A DNA stretch of 64,000 nucleotides from Rhizophagus clarus. Lineage: Eukaryota; Glomeromycota; Glomeromycetes; Glomerales; Glomeraceae. Every line of letters starts with the position of its first letter. Position 1 is the stretch's first letter. The stretch lies in NCBI GenBank assembly GCA_015698045.1, contig BLAL01000319.1, positions 1,488,001 to 1,552,000 on the forward strand, written 5' to 3'. Shown one piece after another: positions 18,641-29,989 of the stretch. The translations under genes were made by a program, and so were the position numbers. The notes under the pieces are model-generated. The model saw only the letters and a program-made list of their open reading frames with translations. It did no database searches and had not been told where the DNA came from.

Positions 18641-20340
18641 GTATTAAAAACTGAAAAAAAATAATAAAAATAAATAAATTTGGTATAAAATACCAAAAAA
18701 AAGTGAAAAAATAAATAAAATAAAATAAATTTTAGTAAATACCAAGTAATTTAATTTACTGAAATTAGTATTTTTTAAAAATAAATTCACATATATCTAT
18801 TATAAACTCTACGCAAATATAATATGTGAGTTACTCCCAAATTGACCAATCTACGCAAACTCAATTTATAGGTTTAAAAAGTAATTTCATATAAACTCTA
18901 CGCAAACCCATATATGAGTTATATTAGTATTATTCGGGATCCTGCCAGGACCATTAGTTCCAGTATTTTTTTTTCAATTTTATAAATAGAAAGGCCAGGA
19001 CCATTAGTTCTGGTGTTTTTTTTTTTGTAACTTTACATATAAAAATGCCTAGTTTTAGCTTTTTTTTTGATAATAAAGCTTGAGTCAGCTTAAGCCAGCT
19101 CAAGCTTAACTTGGCTTGAACCAGAATTTTTCATGGCTCAGCTTGGCTTGAATGAGTTAAGCCAAGATTTTTTGTGGCTTGATTCATTTTAGTTCAAGCC
19201 AGAATTTTTTTTTTCAAGCCAAGCCAAGCCAGACTGTAACTTGACTTGAGCTGGCTCATGCAGAACTTTACCCATAGTGTATTAAGAATTCTTTTAGCTA
19301 CTTGGCTAGCGATACCACCTTGATTCTTAATTTTAAAGAGAAAATCTACATACTCTCCAAAGATTACATTACCTTGAATTCGAGTTTCTTTTTCATAAAT
19401 AAATGCATTAGGAGCTTCATCCTGAATCAATGTAACTTGAAGACTAAGAGCTCTAGCACGTTTAAGATCAATATGTGTGTATACATTATGGCAATTATAT
19501 CGAAATAATGGGATATTCTTCTTTTCAATACTTGCACGAAATATTCCAAAATGGCTATATCCTCGATGGTTAGTAAAGTCTTTTAAAATCTGAAACTTAC
19601 CTTTACCGATAGGAAAGTTTAAAGCTGACTGCTGAATACTAGGATAAAGACTTATTTCATTATAACTCCTTCTGTATCCTTTCCAGTTATTTTGTGCCCA
19701 GATAATTCCTCCTATTATTGCTTTACTTATCCATTGTGCTTCAGGTGCGTCAAGAGGTTCATTAGCAGGAATACCTACACTTAATTTTTCGAATAGCCAA
19801 AGAGCTGTTTTCTTTATGTCCCAATCAAGTAATGATATATCAATTGGAAGGTCCAGCTTTTTCATTCCCAGTAAAAGGTATCTCGTTCAACATTAATTCT
19901 AATATATGCCTTTTCTAATGATTCTTGACGTTTAGCTAGAACGAAAGAGTAGTTTTTGCTAAACTTAAGTTTTTGAAATTGCTGGATGGTAATAGACTTA
20001 ATTGCCTTTTCATTATATATGTGAACTATATCATTTACTTCATTCTCTTGATAAGTTATAAGTTTTTTTGGCATTTTACATTCAAAGCTGGGATGTTTTC
20101 TATCCAGATTGAATACGAGAGAATAGTATTCATTAGTGAGAGTAAGGATTATTCTTCTTTATGCTGGACTCTTGGAAATATAAATATAATCACCTACTAC
20201 ATTGATAGCAATACTTTGAGCTAATCGTTCTATTTTTTCAATACAGGCAATTGAAATAGGATTATCTCGTGCCAGATTTAAATAATCTTTAATGTACTCA
20301 GACTTTTCAATACTTTGAGGCATATTCGAATAAGAGCCAT

Positions 20341-20707
20341 AACACAGGTCGAAATTAGTTAAATAGGGTATCAATAGGGTATCAATAGGTTATCAATCGG
20401 CTATCAATAGGCTACCCTATTGGTAGCCTATTGAACTTGCGCCATAATCTGTCACCAATCAGGCAGGCTGATTGATAACCTATTGATAACCTATTGATAC
20501 CCTATTGATACCTTATTTAATAAAAATACCAATAGGATACTAATAGGTTATCAATAAATTATCAATCGGCTATCAATCAGCCTGCCCGATTGGTGATGGA
20601 TTATGGCGCAAGTTCAATAGGCTACCAATAGGGTAGCTTATTGATAGCCGATTGATAACCTATTGATACTTTATTGATACCCTATTTAACTAATTTCGAC
20701 CTGTGTA
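20341..20707. mobile_element. Fold-back MITE, copy 2
   Basis: Same family as 13089-13455, near-complete palindrome of 367 bp. Flanked by AGCCAT on both sides (20335-20340 and 20708-20713), a plausible 6-bp target duplication. It splits the N-terminal part of the polymerase pseudogene. Confidence 0.85.
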
Positions 20708-21800
20708 AGCCATTTTTAAGTATTGATAAAGGCAGTCATTTGTATCACCACATCCACCTGATACTGCTGGTAAATCTCTCATATAAATGATAAAGTTATC
20801 AAACCACTCTGGATCACCTATATTATCAGGCATTTAGCTCTCATCATAGTGGTCAAGTAGAGAGAAAAGATTTGCGTCTTCTTGATCTGTAGTCCATTGA
20901 CCAGGCTTCCAGTTTTCATAAAGAAGTAAGATTTAAACTGTTTACCTGGATATCGGGCTTTAAGTTTTTGATCAAGGTTTGCAATTCTTTTTCTAGAGAA
21001 CTGTCAGCCACTAAACTTAACTTCTATGATATCTGGCCTATTTGATAAATAATGAACTAGTCTTGAAAACGAAATATATAGTATTTATTTAATTACCAAT
21101 TTTTTGTTACTATATTTGAAAAAATAAAATAACTAGCTCTTATAATTGATTAATTTCATCAAATAAGCCATCATCAGATAAGCCATCATTATAATCTGAT
21201 TCGTATTCCTCACCATTGGACTCCATACATTCACATTCATTTATTTGGCTATGGCTAAAGATGTGTCCGCAATACCCTAATTGCGGATTAATTGCGATTT
21301 GCGATATTGCGGAATATTGCGGATTTTGAAGAATAATTATTCGCAAATCCGCAATCGCAAATAATCCGCAAATCTGCAAATAATCCGCAAATAATCCGAA
21401 TAATCTCAAAAATTATGATTGACTATAGATCATCTTCACATGATCATTTTTTTTTTGTAAAATATTCCCACCGAAGCGAAAAAAAATTTTCTCGCCAAAA
21501 TACGGGAATATTATTTCCAAAATCCAATTAAAATAATAATAATATATCAGATTATTCAGCTATAATCAATACATTATTTTAACAATTATATATATCATTG
21601 TATCAAAACTCATTCTATCAAACGTATCACAATATACAATTACATATCAAAACAATCGCGTTATCAAATGTTATTATTTGATCAATTAAATAAATATCAG
21701 TTTTTACAGTTTTTAGTACCCCAATTGCTTTCTTCCCTCTTCATTTTAAAAATAAAAAATAAAGTATCAGCTTTTAAAATATTGAATAAATATATTAGAA

Positions 21801-22040
21801 ATATCAAAAACACCCTGTTCAGTTCTCAATTCAAAAATTTGCGGGAAAAAAGTTTATTTACCCGACGACGATGAAAGCTTAATTTCAACAGCACTTTCTC
21901 TTGTTTGGACAAAGACGGATAAAAAAATTGATTTGTGTACTTTTGAGCAAGATAGAGTAAGAATGTCATATAAAAAAAATGAAGGTCGTATATATTTTGA
22001 TCTGGAGGAATCGTTGTCAAATTTTACATTTATCGATAAG
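21801..22040 (+). pseudogene. Captured first exon of the unknown gene family
   Basis: 240 nt, exactly as long as exon 1 of the gene at 10831-13804 (13565-13804), and homologous over its whole length (shared YLPDD.ES..STALS..WT.T.KKID.C and KKNEGR.Y.DL.E). The start codon is ATA here instead of ATG. The exon is followed at once by a GTATATG donor and then by the TGGACAA palindromic repeat, the same arrangement as at the other locus. It keeps CAA where the other copy has a TAA stop. Confidence 0.75.
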
Positions 22041-22089
22041 GTATATGATAATTTTGTCCCCTTCCCCTTTATTTTATTTCTGTCTATTT

Positions 22090-22530
22090 TTCAGTTTTGG
22101 ACAACTTTGTCCACTTTTTTCGTCTCTGGACAATTTTGTCCACTTTTTTTTTTGACTTTGTCCTTTTTTTTCGTTTCTGGACAACTTTGTCCATTTTTAC
22201 TTCACTTTTTTTTTCGTCTGGACAACTTTGTCCACTTTTTTTCGCTTTTTTTTTTCATCTGGACAACTTTGTCCACTTTTTTTCGCTTTTTTTTTTCGTC
22301 TGGACAACTTTGTCCACTTTTTTTTTCACTTTTTTTTTTCGTCTGGACAACTTTGTCCACTTTTTTTTCGCTTTTTTTTTCGTCTGGACAACTTTGTCCA
22401 CTTTTTTTCACTTTTTTTTTCCGTCTCCGGATAATTTTGTCCATTTTGTAAACTTATGAATCATGTTAATTTAATCTTTGCAATTAAATATAACCAAATT
22501 TATTTATATACTAAAAGTGGATAATTTTGT
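22090..22530. repeat. Minisatellite with TGGACAACTTTGTCCAC palindrome, array 3
   Basis: About ten units of roughly 30-45 bp: TCTGGACAACTTTGTCCACTTTTTTTCGCTTTTTTTTT. Same core as arrays 1 and 2. Three frames stay open on plus and one on minus only because of the repeat. Confidence 0.85.
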
Positions 22531-24957
22531 CCACTTATTCGCAAATTTGCGATAATGTAAATTATTTGCAGATTTGCAGATTATTTGCTGGTTTGCGGAT
22601 TTGTGAGTTATTTGCGGTACTATAAATTATTTGCGGGTTATTTGCGGTACTATAAATTATTTGCGGGTTTGCAGATTAATTGCAGATTTGCAGATTATTT
22701 GCAGGTTTGCGAATTATTTGCAGGTTTGTGAATTACTAAATGCGATTGATTTCCAAAACCCGCAATATTGTGGATTTTGGAAATCAATTGAGGACCCATC
22801 TTTAGCTATGGCATTCTATTATCTGTGGTTGTAATTTTGCAACTTTATAGCCAAAAGGAGGTTCTACAAGTACAGTTTCCTTATTCTCGTTATAGCATCA
22901 CCAAATTGGACGAGATATAGGTTATTTCTTCTTGCAATCTTATCAAATTCCTCCAATTCGGCTAAGAGGATATCCCAGTTATAGGGATCATCTTCATCTA
23001 TATATTTAGCTCAGCATTCATTGACTATAGAATATAGCTCATCTATCATTTTATCATGAGAATTATTGTACCAGGGCTTTATGTAGTCATATTTATGTCT
23101 ATCTATCCATTCCCAATATTTGGCGGTATTTATTTTAGGCATGGGATCTGAATCAACTTTTTGAACTGACTTTGATACTTCTTATAATATAGTCAGTTCA
23201 GCTGGTATAGAAGGACCAGGTATTCTGTATGGTTCTGGCTCTATCTCTGGTTCTTGCTCTACCTCTGATTCTTGCTCTGGTTCTTGCTCTATTTCTGGTT
23301 TATACTCTGGCTTAGCCAAAGGTGGTATAAGAGTATTTAATTCTATTATGAAGTTATCTATTAAATTTTCAACAGATTTTGAAGCAATGGGTTGGTCTTC
23401 TATCTCCTCTTATTCTGACTTTGAAGGAACTGGTGGTAAACTTTTCTTTTGCTTATTTGATATATCTACTCCAATTTGTGCTAAAAACTGATCAAGAGCT
23501 TTGGGATCAGATATGGTTTTTTTAGGAATATCAAACTCCTCAATATCAATCTCATCAGTTTCATGAATCCAGTTATTACTAAAATATTTCTTGTATAAAG
23601 TCTTTCTAGATAAATTGTAAACTCTAGTACACTTTCCATTAATTTTAACTACATTGCTAGTCATATTTAGCTCACTTGATAATGATCTTGCAACCACAAC
23701 TTTAGATAAGGGTATAATATTTCTACTTATACAGTAGCTTGTATAGGTAGCATATAATATGTGAACTGGTAAGCATGTAGTAGTATAATCAGCATTTACT
23801 ATATACGTCTCCTTTATAAATTGAAATAACGGTAGAAGAGTAGATACGATATGCTCTTGCTTAAATGCAGTCATAGGAGGTGGGTTGCCATTAAAATCTG
23901 GATATTTATCAGCAATAACTTTTAAGTAAGCATAGAAGGTCTCACCCACTCCTGGATATTTCATTGCATCACCTAATTGTTTGAAATATTGCAAATCTCT
24001 TTTTTGAGCAGGTGAGATATCTAGAAAAACTGTTCGTCTATTATCATTCTCAACTCTAAGAGCATTTTCATTAGTAAGAATAATAGTAGACATAAAGTTT
24101 TTATATTGGGTAGGTGTTTTATATTTTTCATGGATTTCAATAGTATCGCTAGTAACTTTATCTTTGAGAGCACGATATAATGAATTCCATTGGCTTTTTT
24201 CTGTTGGCATTTCTTCAAGCAAAAGAAGTACTTTACCTAATAATTGCCCATTAAAACTGCACAAAATCATTGGATCACTTGTTTTATAGACTAACTGAGT
24301 ACCAAAAATATAACGCTAGATAAAATCAGTTATAATACCTTTATCCCAGCTTTGACCAGATTTAAGATAAAGAATCGAATACATTTTTCTACCAATTGAC
24401 ATACCAGCAAACCATTTGATAATGTATTCAGTTACATTCCAATCTCCTGAACACCAGACGTCCCGAATATGAGTAAATATGATTTTAATTGCCTGATAAA
24501 TATCGGCTGAAAAGTCTGTTAAAGGATGTAATTAGTGTAAGAAACCTGGGTAAATATTAAGATAGAGTTGACCTTGAATTTTATAAATACGTTGCTTTGC
24601 AGGATCACAAGTTGCTACATATGTTGAAGAATTATCATATATAAACCATTTGGCAATGTTAAATTCTGTCTTAGTTAGTAGCTGTTCAGAATTAGATTGC
24701 TTAAAGAAGGTTTTAGTTATAGGACGAATGAGTATACTAATATTTTTCATGAGAATATGCTCAAAATTCTTAATATCAGATCACCACATAAATATACCAT
24801 GTGGATTGGAACAGAGAATAAAGTAATTGCAAATATATTACTTTGCTTTTGTAATATCATCTAAACTATTCACCTCTCTGATAAGCCATTTTAGTATATC
24901 AATACTGTATGCTTCTTTAGATTCACCAAATTTTGAGATTACTACTTGGTTACTCAT

Positions 24958-25060
24958 TGTTAGTTAGATACTTTAGTACAGGTTTTGTTTAATTTATTTT
25001 TTTTTTGATACCTATATATTGACTATGTTTAATTATGATTTTTTTTCAGGTATATTTGTA
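24958..25060 (-). promoter_or_regulatory. Candidate promoter upstream of the D5-like helicase
   Basis: Minus strand carries TAAACAAAACCTGTACTAAAGTAT within 40 nt of the ATG, like the element upstream of the NPxTG gene; a second partial copy (ATAATTAAACATAGTCAATAT) lies at about 25015-25045. Confidence 0.35.
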
Positions 25061-25593
25061 TGCTATAGTATGGGTATCCAGTACGAGGACTAGTATGAGG
25101 ATGGTATGATGACCATATGAGGAGTATATATAGGAGGTCATACTAGGTGATATGGTATTTTTCATATATTGTATTAGGCTTGGTGAGGCGTTTGAGTTTA
25201 TTCCTGAGAGTGGTTACAGATGAGATAACTAGTTACAGAAGTTACAGATCAGATACCCTCAAAATAAAAATTATTTCTGGAAAAGGTGATCTGATTATTT
25301 TTTTTTATCATCTGTAATATCTGTAACTCTGTAACCTCCCCCTTATTTCTTCTTTATTCTTTGTTTTATCTTGTTCTTAGTATATTTATTAGTTACAGAT
25401 ATAGTTACAGATGGTTACAGATGGGTATGTATGGTATAGATAGGATTTTATCTATGATATTATTAGAGACATGCCGTAAAGACGCTGAGAGGCTAACTGG
25501 ATAGGAGATCTGATATGAGTCCCACCACGGAGGGATGAATGTATATGGGGGCTTTAGCCACTGCTGCGTCCAGAGAATAGCAGATCGACCCCA
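25061..25593. other. Spacer without a recognised gene
   Basis: Contains short GGTATGATGACC/GAGGAC and GTTACAGAT-type repeats (25210-25420). Right flank of the virus-like block; no terminal repeat matching the left flank was seen. Confidence 0.4.
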
Positions 25594-25753
25594 ATTATAT
25601 CATGTGTCTTGTATTACTGTCTGGTTATATTATGTATCTTGTATTTCTGTCCAGTTATATCATGTGTCTTGTATTACTATCACATGATCATGTTATCTAT
25701 TATATTGCTGTCAAATTATCTCTATCACTATCTTTATCACGCTACAATACTAC
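25594..25753 (+). repeat. Direct repeat, left copy
   Basis: Three subunits of TCTGGTTATATCATGTGTCTTGTATTAC followed by CACATGATCATGTTATCTATTATATTG... ending CTACAATACTAC. A close copy in the same orientation is at 28241-28405. Confidence 0.75.
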
Positions 25754-25896
25754 TTTTCTAACAATAAAATCAAAAGACATGTTAGATGATCACATTAATA
25801 TTCATGCAATGTACTATTATACTCCTCATTAGATGATCACGCTAATGGTATTAATTTCAACCTATATCAGAATAAAGTTATAATTTAACTAAAGAC

Positions 25897-27752
25897 TAGG
25901 ACTCCGATTAGTTTTGGTAATTACTGAATCGTACCGATCAGTTTCAGTATCAGAGCGGTTTCAGTTTTTATGGTTTACCAAACTGAAACTTTTGGTAAAT
26001 TTACTGATCGGTTTCAGTAACTGCACTTTCAGTACTGGTTTTGTGATTTACCAAACTGAATTATCAAATCAATTTAACTAAATAATATAATAAAAAAATG
26101 TTGTGAAATGTTTTTTATTAGTTATTTTGATAAAACAAACTGTTTCGCAGCAGTGTTTTGTCACTTTAATTAAGAAATGTTGCAAAATGTTTTTATTTGT
26201 TAATCTAATAAAAAAATAACTATTCGCAACATTTTTTTTTATCACTTTAATAAAAATGTTGCGCAACGTTTTTATTAGCTAATTTTAATAAAAAAAACAT
26301 TTTGCAACATTTTTTTTGTTGCTTTAATTAAAAAATGTAGCGAAATGTTTTTTATCAATTAATTTAATAAAAAAAATACGTTGCAAAACATTTGAATTAA
26401 TTTTAATATTCACAATATTTTTTTTTGTTGCTTTAGTTAAAAAATGTTGCGAAACGTTTTTTAATAGTTAGTTTGATAAAAAAAAATGTTTCGCTACGTT
26501 TTTTTTGTTGCTTTAGTTAAAAATGTTGCGAAATGTTTTTTAATAGTTAGTTTGATAAAAAAAATGTTTTGCTATGTTTTTTTTGTTGCTTTAATTAAAA
26601 AATATTGTGAAATGTTTTTTATCAGTTAATTTAATAAAAAAAAAATATTTCGTTACGTTTTTTTTGTCTCTATAATAAAAATGTTGCGAAACATTTTTAT
26701 GAGTTAATTTTAATAAAAAAAACGTTTTGCAATGTTTTTTTTGTTGCTTTAATTAAAAAACGTTGCGAAATGTTTTTTAACAATTAGTTAATAAAAAAAT
26801 GTTTTGCTACATTTTTTTTGTTACTTTAGTTAAAAAATGTTGCGAAATGTTTTTTATCAGTTAATTTAATAAAAAAAATGTTTTGCTACGTTTTTTTTTG
26901 TCTCTATAATAAAAACATTATGAAATATTTTTATGAGTTAATTTTAATAAAAAAACGTTTCGCAATGTTTTTTTTATTACTTTAGTTAAAAAATGTTGCA
27001 AAACGTTTTTATCAATTAATTTAATAAAAAAACGTTTCACAACATTTTTTTTGTCTCTATAATAAAAATGTTGCAAAACGTTTTTATGAGCTAATTATAA
27101 TAAAAAAAACATTTTGAAACGTTTTTTAACAGTTAATTTAATAAAAAAATGTTTTGCTACATTTTTTTGTTGCTTTAGTTAAAAAATGTTGCGAAACGTT
27201 TTTTATCGGTTAATTTAATAAAAAAAATATTTCACAACATTTTTTTTTGACTCTATAATAAAAATGTTGTGAAACGTTTTTATGAGCTAATTATAATAAA
27301 AAAATATTTCGAAATGTTTTTTAACAGTTAGTTTAATAAAAAAAAATGTTTTGCTACATTTTTTTTTGTTGCTTTAGTTAAAAAACGTTGCAAAACGTTT
27401 TTTTTGTTACTTTAATAAAAATGTTGCAAAACGTTTTTATGAGTTAATTTAATAAAAAAAAATGATTCGCAACTTTATTTTTGACACTTTAAATAAAAAA
27501 TGTTGTGAAACATTTTTATAGATGATTTGATTTGGTAAAAAAATACCAAAATAGTTTTACGATATTTTTTTTTACTAAAAATGGTTTTTAATATCGGTAA
27601 ATTGGTTCAGTTTTTAGTAATTATCAATCGGTTTCGATAATCATCAATACTGATACTGGTCGGTTCAGTAATCATCAATACCGATACCGATCAATTCAGT
27701 TCAGTATCAGTTTTTGCAAAAACCAAACCAAACTGAACTGATCAGAGCCCTA
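25897..27752. mobile_element. Satellite-filled non-autonomous element with 8-bp target duplication
   Basis: Ends TAGGACTCCGATTAGTT and ATCAGAGCCCTA form inverted repeats. CTAAAGAC is duplicated on both sides (25889-25896 and 27753-27760). The 8-bp duplication and TAGGG-type ends fit hAT. Arms carry ACCGATCAGTTTCAGTA-type repeats, the centre a long satellite. No gene. Confidence 0.85.
26085..27520. repeat. AAAATGTTGCGAAACGTTTTT satellite
   Basis: About 1.4 kb of tandem units of roughly 75-80 bp, alternating AAAATGTTGCGAAACGTTTTT with AATTTAATAAAAAAACGTTTTGC, so each unit is partly self-complementary. Confidence 0.85.
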
Positions 27753-28240
27753 CTAAAGACAGTACTTTTAAACATTAATTAAAATGTGGTTCCTTCTATT
27801 AGTTAAATATAATAATTATTACTTTTTGTTTTATTAATGAGCAAAAGATAAGCTGAGGGTTTTCCCTCGATTACAGGTTATATTTATAATATTTTCTATT
27901 CTAATGGACTAATTAAATTATATAAATGATTAATTTTCTATTCTATAGTTTATAATAGCTAACTATTTACTTTCATTTATCTATTATTAAAAGAGTCATT
28001 GCTAATTAATTAACTACGTAAGTAATTAATTTACTATTGGTTCTGTTTTATAATAATTATATTCAACTATCTATTATTAAAAGTTATTAATTAACTAATT
28101 GATTCCTATTTTTACTATTCTATCTTTTATTTCTATCTTTTATTCTAGTCTTTTCTAATCTTTTCTATTGACGTAATGGCAAGACTTTCCACTCTTTTCC
28201 AATACTTTTTAGCTCCTTCTAATGATATAATTGTAACACT

Positions 28241-28405
28241 ATCTGGTTATATCATGTGTCTTGTATTACTATCCAGTTATATCATGTGTCTTATATTACT
28301 GTCTGGTTATATCATGTATCTTGTATTACTGTCACATGATCATGTTATCTATTATATTGCCGTCAAATTATCTCTATCATTATCTTTGTCACACTACAAT
28401 ATTAC
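28241..28405 (+). repeat. Direct repeat, right copy
   Basis: Same sequence as 25594-25753 with a few changes. The pair flanks 2.5 kb that contain the 1.86-kb element at 25897-27752. They may be terminal or duplicated repeats of an older element. Confidence 0.75.
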
Positions 28406-28410
28406 AGAAT

Positions 28411-29784
28411 TTTTTTTAACCCAATTTTTTATATTGTTACATGAGAATAAATTTAAATTAAAAAAATTAGCCAATCAAAAATTAGCTAATCAAAAATTAT
28501 TTAACACGTAACAAGAATAAATAATATCAGATCTTACTTAGAAGTAAGAAATAAATTTATCCTTAATTTAATATTTTATATCTTTTTTTTAAAAGTTTTA
28601 AGATGATAAGATCGCAATTATTTTATTAATAAATAAGAAAGAGTACAAAATACCCATTAATTACAAAAAAATTACTTTCAACTCAAAAGTCAGTCTTAAT
28701 ATACACTTACAACATCAAAAGAAATACTATGTGATAAAAAAGAAGAATAAAAGAAAAAAGAAAATATTGTACAAAAAGACTAGTCTAAGTAATATTAAGT
28801 AATCTTCATGAATTTCTTTATGAATATTTCAGAAATTTAATATTTTATATTATTTAAACCATTTTTTATTTACTATTCTAATTTAAATAATTTATATAAA
28901 ATTAACTTTGAAGTACAAAAAAATTAATATGAATTAAAAATAGAAACTTTAATAACTATAATCTAGTGCAAAAAGATTGGAATTTACATTAAGAAATATA
29001 CTGCATAATTAAATAAAATAGGCTAAAAAAATATATATATATACTGATATTAGTTCATTTTTAAATAAATATTTCATTAAATTTTTTATCTTATTATATA
29101 GTTTTTTTATAAATGAAATAGTATACTATTAACTGATGATAAAAAATTGATAAAAATAAATGTTTATAATTATTTTTTAGAGTTTAGCTTATAAGTAAAA
29201 GGATTATATTATGCAAATAGATTGCTAAAATATTAAATATAATTAAAAATACAATTAAAAGTATAATATTAAATTGGTACAGCTACAATAATATTACTTT
29301 TATACTATATAAAGCTTTTATTCAACTTTATAATCTGATAAAAACATTCTATAATTTTTATATTTAAAAATTTTAAGTATAATAAATAATTAAACAATTT
29401 TTTTTTATATATTTTATAATATTTTTTTAAAAAAAATATAACTTTTCAAAATAAAAGTTTTTTTAAAAAGTTAATTTTACTATTTATTACTATTAATAAT
29501 TTTAATTTATTAAAATTATTTAATCAATTATAAATATATCTTAAAATTACTTTAAAAATTATTATTAAACCTAAAAAAAAAGCATTTAAAAATTATAAAA
29601 TTTGATATTTATAATAATTTTAATAATAGTTATATAATTTAAATTTAATTTAATATTACATTATATTTTCTAATATATATTGATAATATTTAAATAAAAA
29701 AATAATTTTTGCATAACAAAATTTTTTTATTAATACTATATTTAAAGTATAAATCTTTTTATATTAAATTATAATAAGTTATAT
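28411..29784. other. AT-rich region, no gene recognised
   Basis: Mostly A/T runs; no frame with family likeness. Confidence 0.5.
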
Positions 29785-29939
29785 GGGATCTTTGCAATAG
29801 AAAAGTACGAAACTCAAAAAAAAATAAAAATTTAATTAATATTAAATTTACACTTATTTTAGTATAAAAAACATAATTAGCATATAAAATAAATTTAAAA
29901 TTTTTTTTGAGTTTCGTACCTTTCTATTGCAAAGACCCC
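29785..29939. mobile_element. 155-bp MITE, copy 2
   Basis: GGGATCTTTGCAATAGAAAAG ... CTTTCTATTGCAAAGACCC inverted ends; inverted relative to the copy at 16224-16376. ATAT on both sides may be the target duplication. Confidence 0.85.
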
Positions 29940-29989
29940 ATATTTTTTTATTTTTTTTTTTATCATTTAAAGATGTTAAACAACATATA

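Larger units (their letters stand above)
17630..19258. mobile_element. 1.63-kb non-autonomous element inserted in the polymerase gene
   Basis: Ends TGAGCCAGCT...AGCTGGCTCA are inverted repeats followed inward by AAGCC/GGCTT-rich arms. Flanks GCATGAAC (17622-17629) and TGCAGAAC (19259-19266) look like an 8-bp target duplication with a small change. The frame of the polymerase resumes on the other side. Inside: hairpin repeats (17820-18010, 18940-19070) and a five-unit exon-like array (18110-18640). No transposase. Confidence 0.65.
17204..21075 (-). pseudogene. Family-B DNA polymerase (protein-primed type), decayed and split by insertions
   Basis: Pieces in order on minus. N-terminal part 21075-20708 with RPDIIEVKFSG and GCGDTNDCLYQYL. 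After the fold-back MITE, a segment ending near 19865. Then 19865-19259 with motif A region NEISLYPSIQ (consensus DxxSLYPS; Asp is Glu), FPIGKGKF and motif B-like AKRILNTLW. After a 1.63-kb insertion, 17620-17204 with YPRIALFLLAHGR and motif C IHTDGFI. This order and wording match protein-primed PolB of Polintons, linear plasmids and related viruses. In-frame TGA, TAA and TAG codons and several frameshifts occur. The start codon is not seen. In a live element this enzyme would copy the genome from terminal proteins. Confidence 0.75.
21256..22804. mobile_element. hAT-like non-autonomous element carrying a captured exon
   Basis: Ends TAAAGATGTGTCC...GGACCCATCTTTA, with an exact 8-bp target duplication GCTATGGC at 21248-21255 and 22805-22812, as made by hAT transposases. 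Subterminal GCAAAT/CCGCAAAT repeats at both ends. Interior: an 80-codon exon on plus (21801-22040) and a palindromic minisatellite (22090-22530). No transposase inside. Confidence 0.85.
21140..24957 (-). pseudogene. D5-like SF3 helicase(-primase) with long acidic C-terminal extension, decayed
   Basis: ATG at 24957. N-terminal domain with NIYPGFLH; then HIRDVWCSGDWNVTEYIIKW; degenerate Walker A in LYLKSGQSWDKG; Walker B-like KVLLLLEEMP (about 24220-24190); motif C-like STIILTNENALRVENDNRR; C-terminal winged-helix-like region (24270-23410). The frame then passes a TAA at 23410 into a Pro/Glu-rich linker and MPKINTAKYWEW..., and after a 1549-bp insertion ends in an acidic tail DDGLFDEINQL. In-frame stops: TAA 24838, TGA 24781, TAA 24532, TAG 24316, TAA 23410 and later ones, plus a frameshift near 22890. 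This is the helicase type of NCLDVs, virophages and related elements, where it opens DNA for replication. Whether the extension is part of the same protein is inferred from the shared frame. Confidence 0.7.

Noticed and set aside
21933..22459. Plus ORFs through 22090-22450
   Set aside because: Only the first part (to 22040) is an exon; the rest is minisatellite.
22090..22530. CRISPR-like array of palindromic repeats with spacers
   Set aside because: Spacers are not unique, lengths vary, no cas genes, and the context is eukaryotic; it is a minisatellite.
14428..24840. Alternative genetic code (TAA/TAG read as Gln) in the virus-like block
   Set aside because: TGA stops and frameshifts occur too, CAA and CAG are used normally in the same genes, and the same decay is seen in ordinary transposons.
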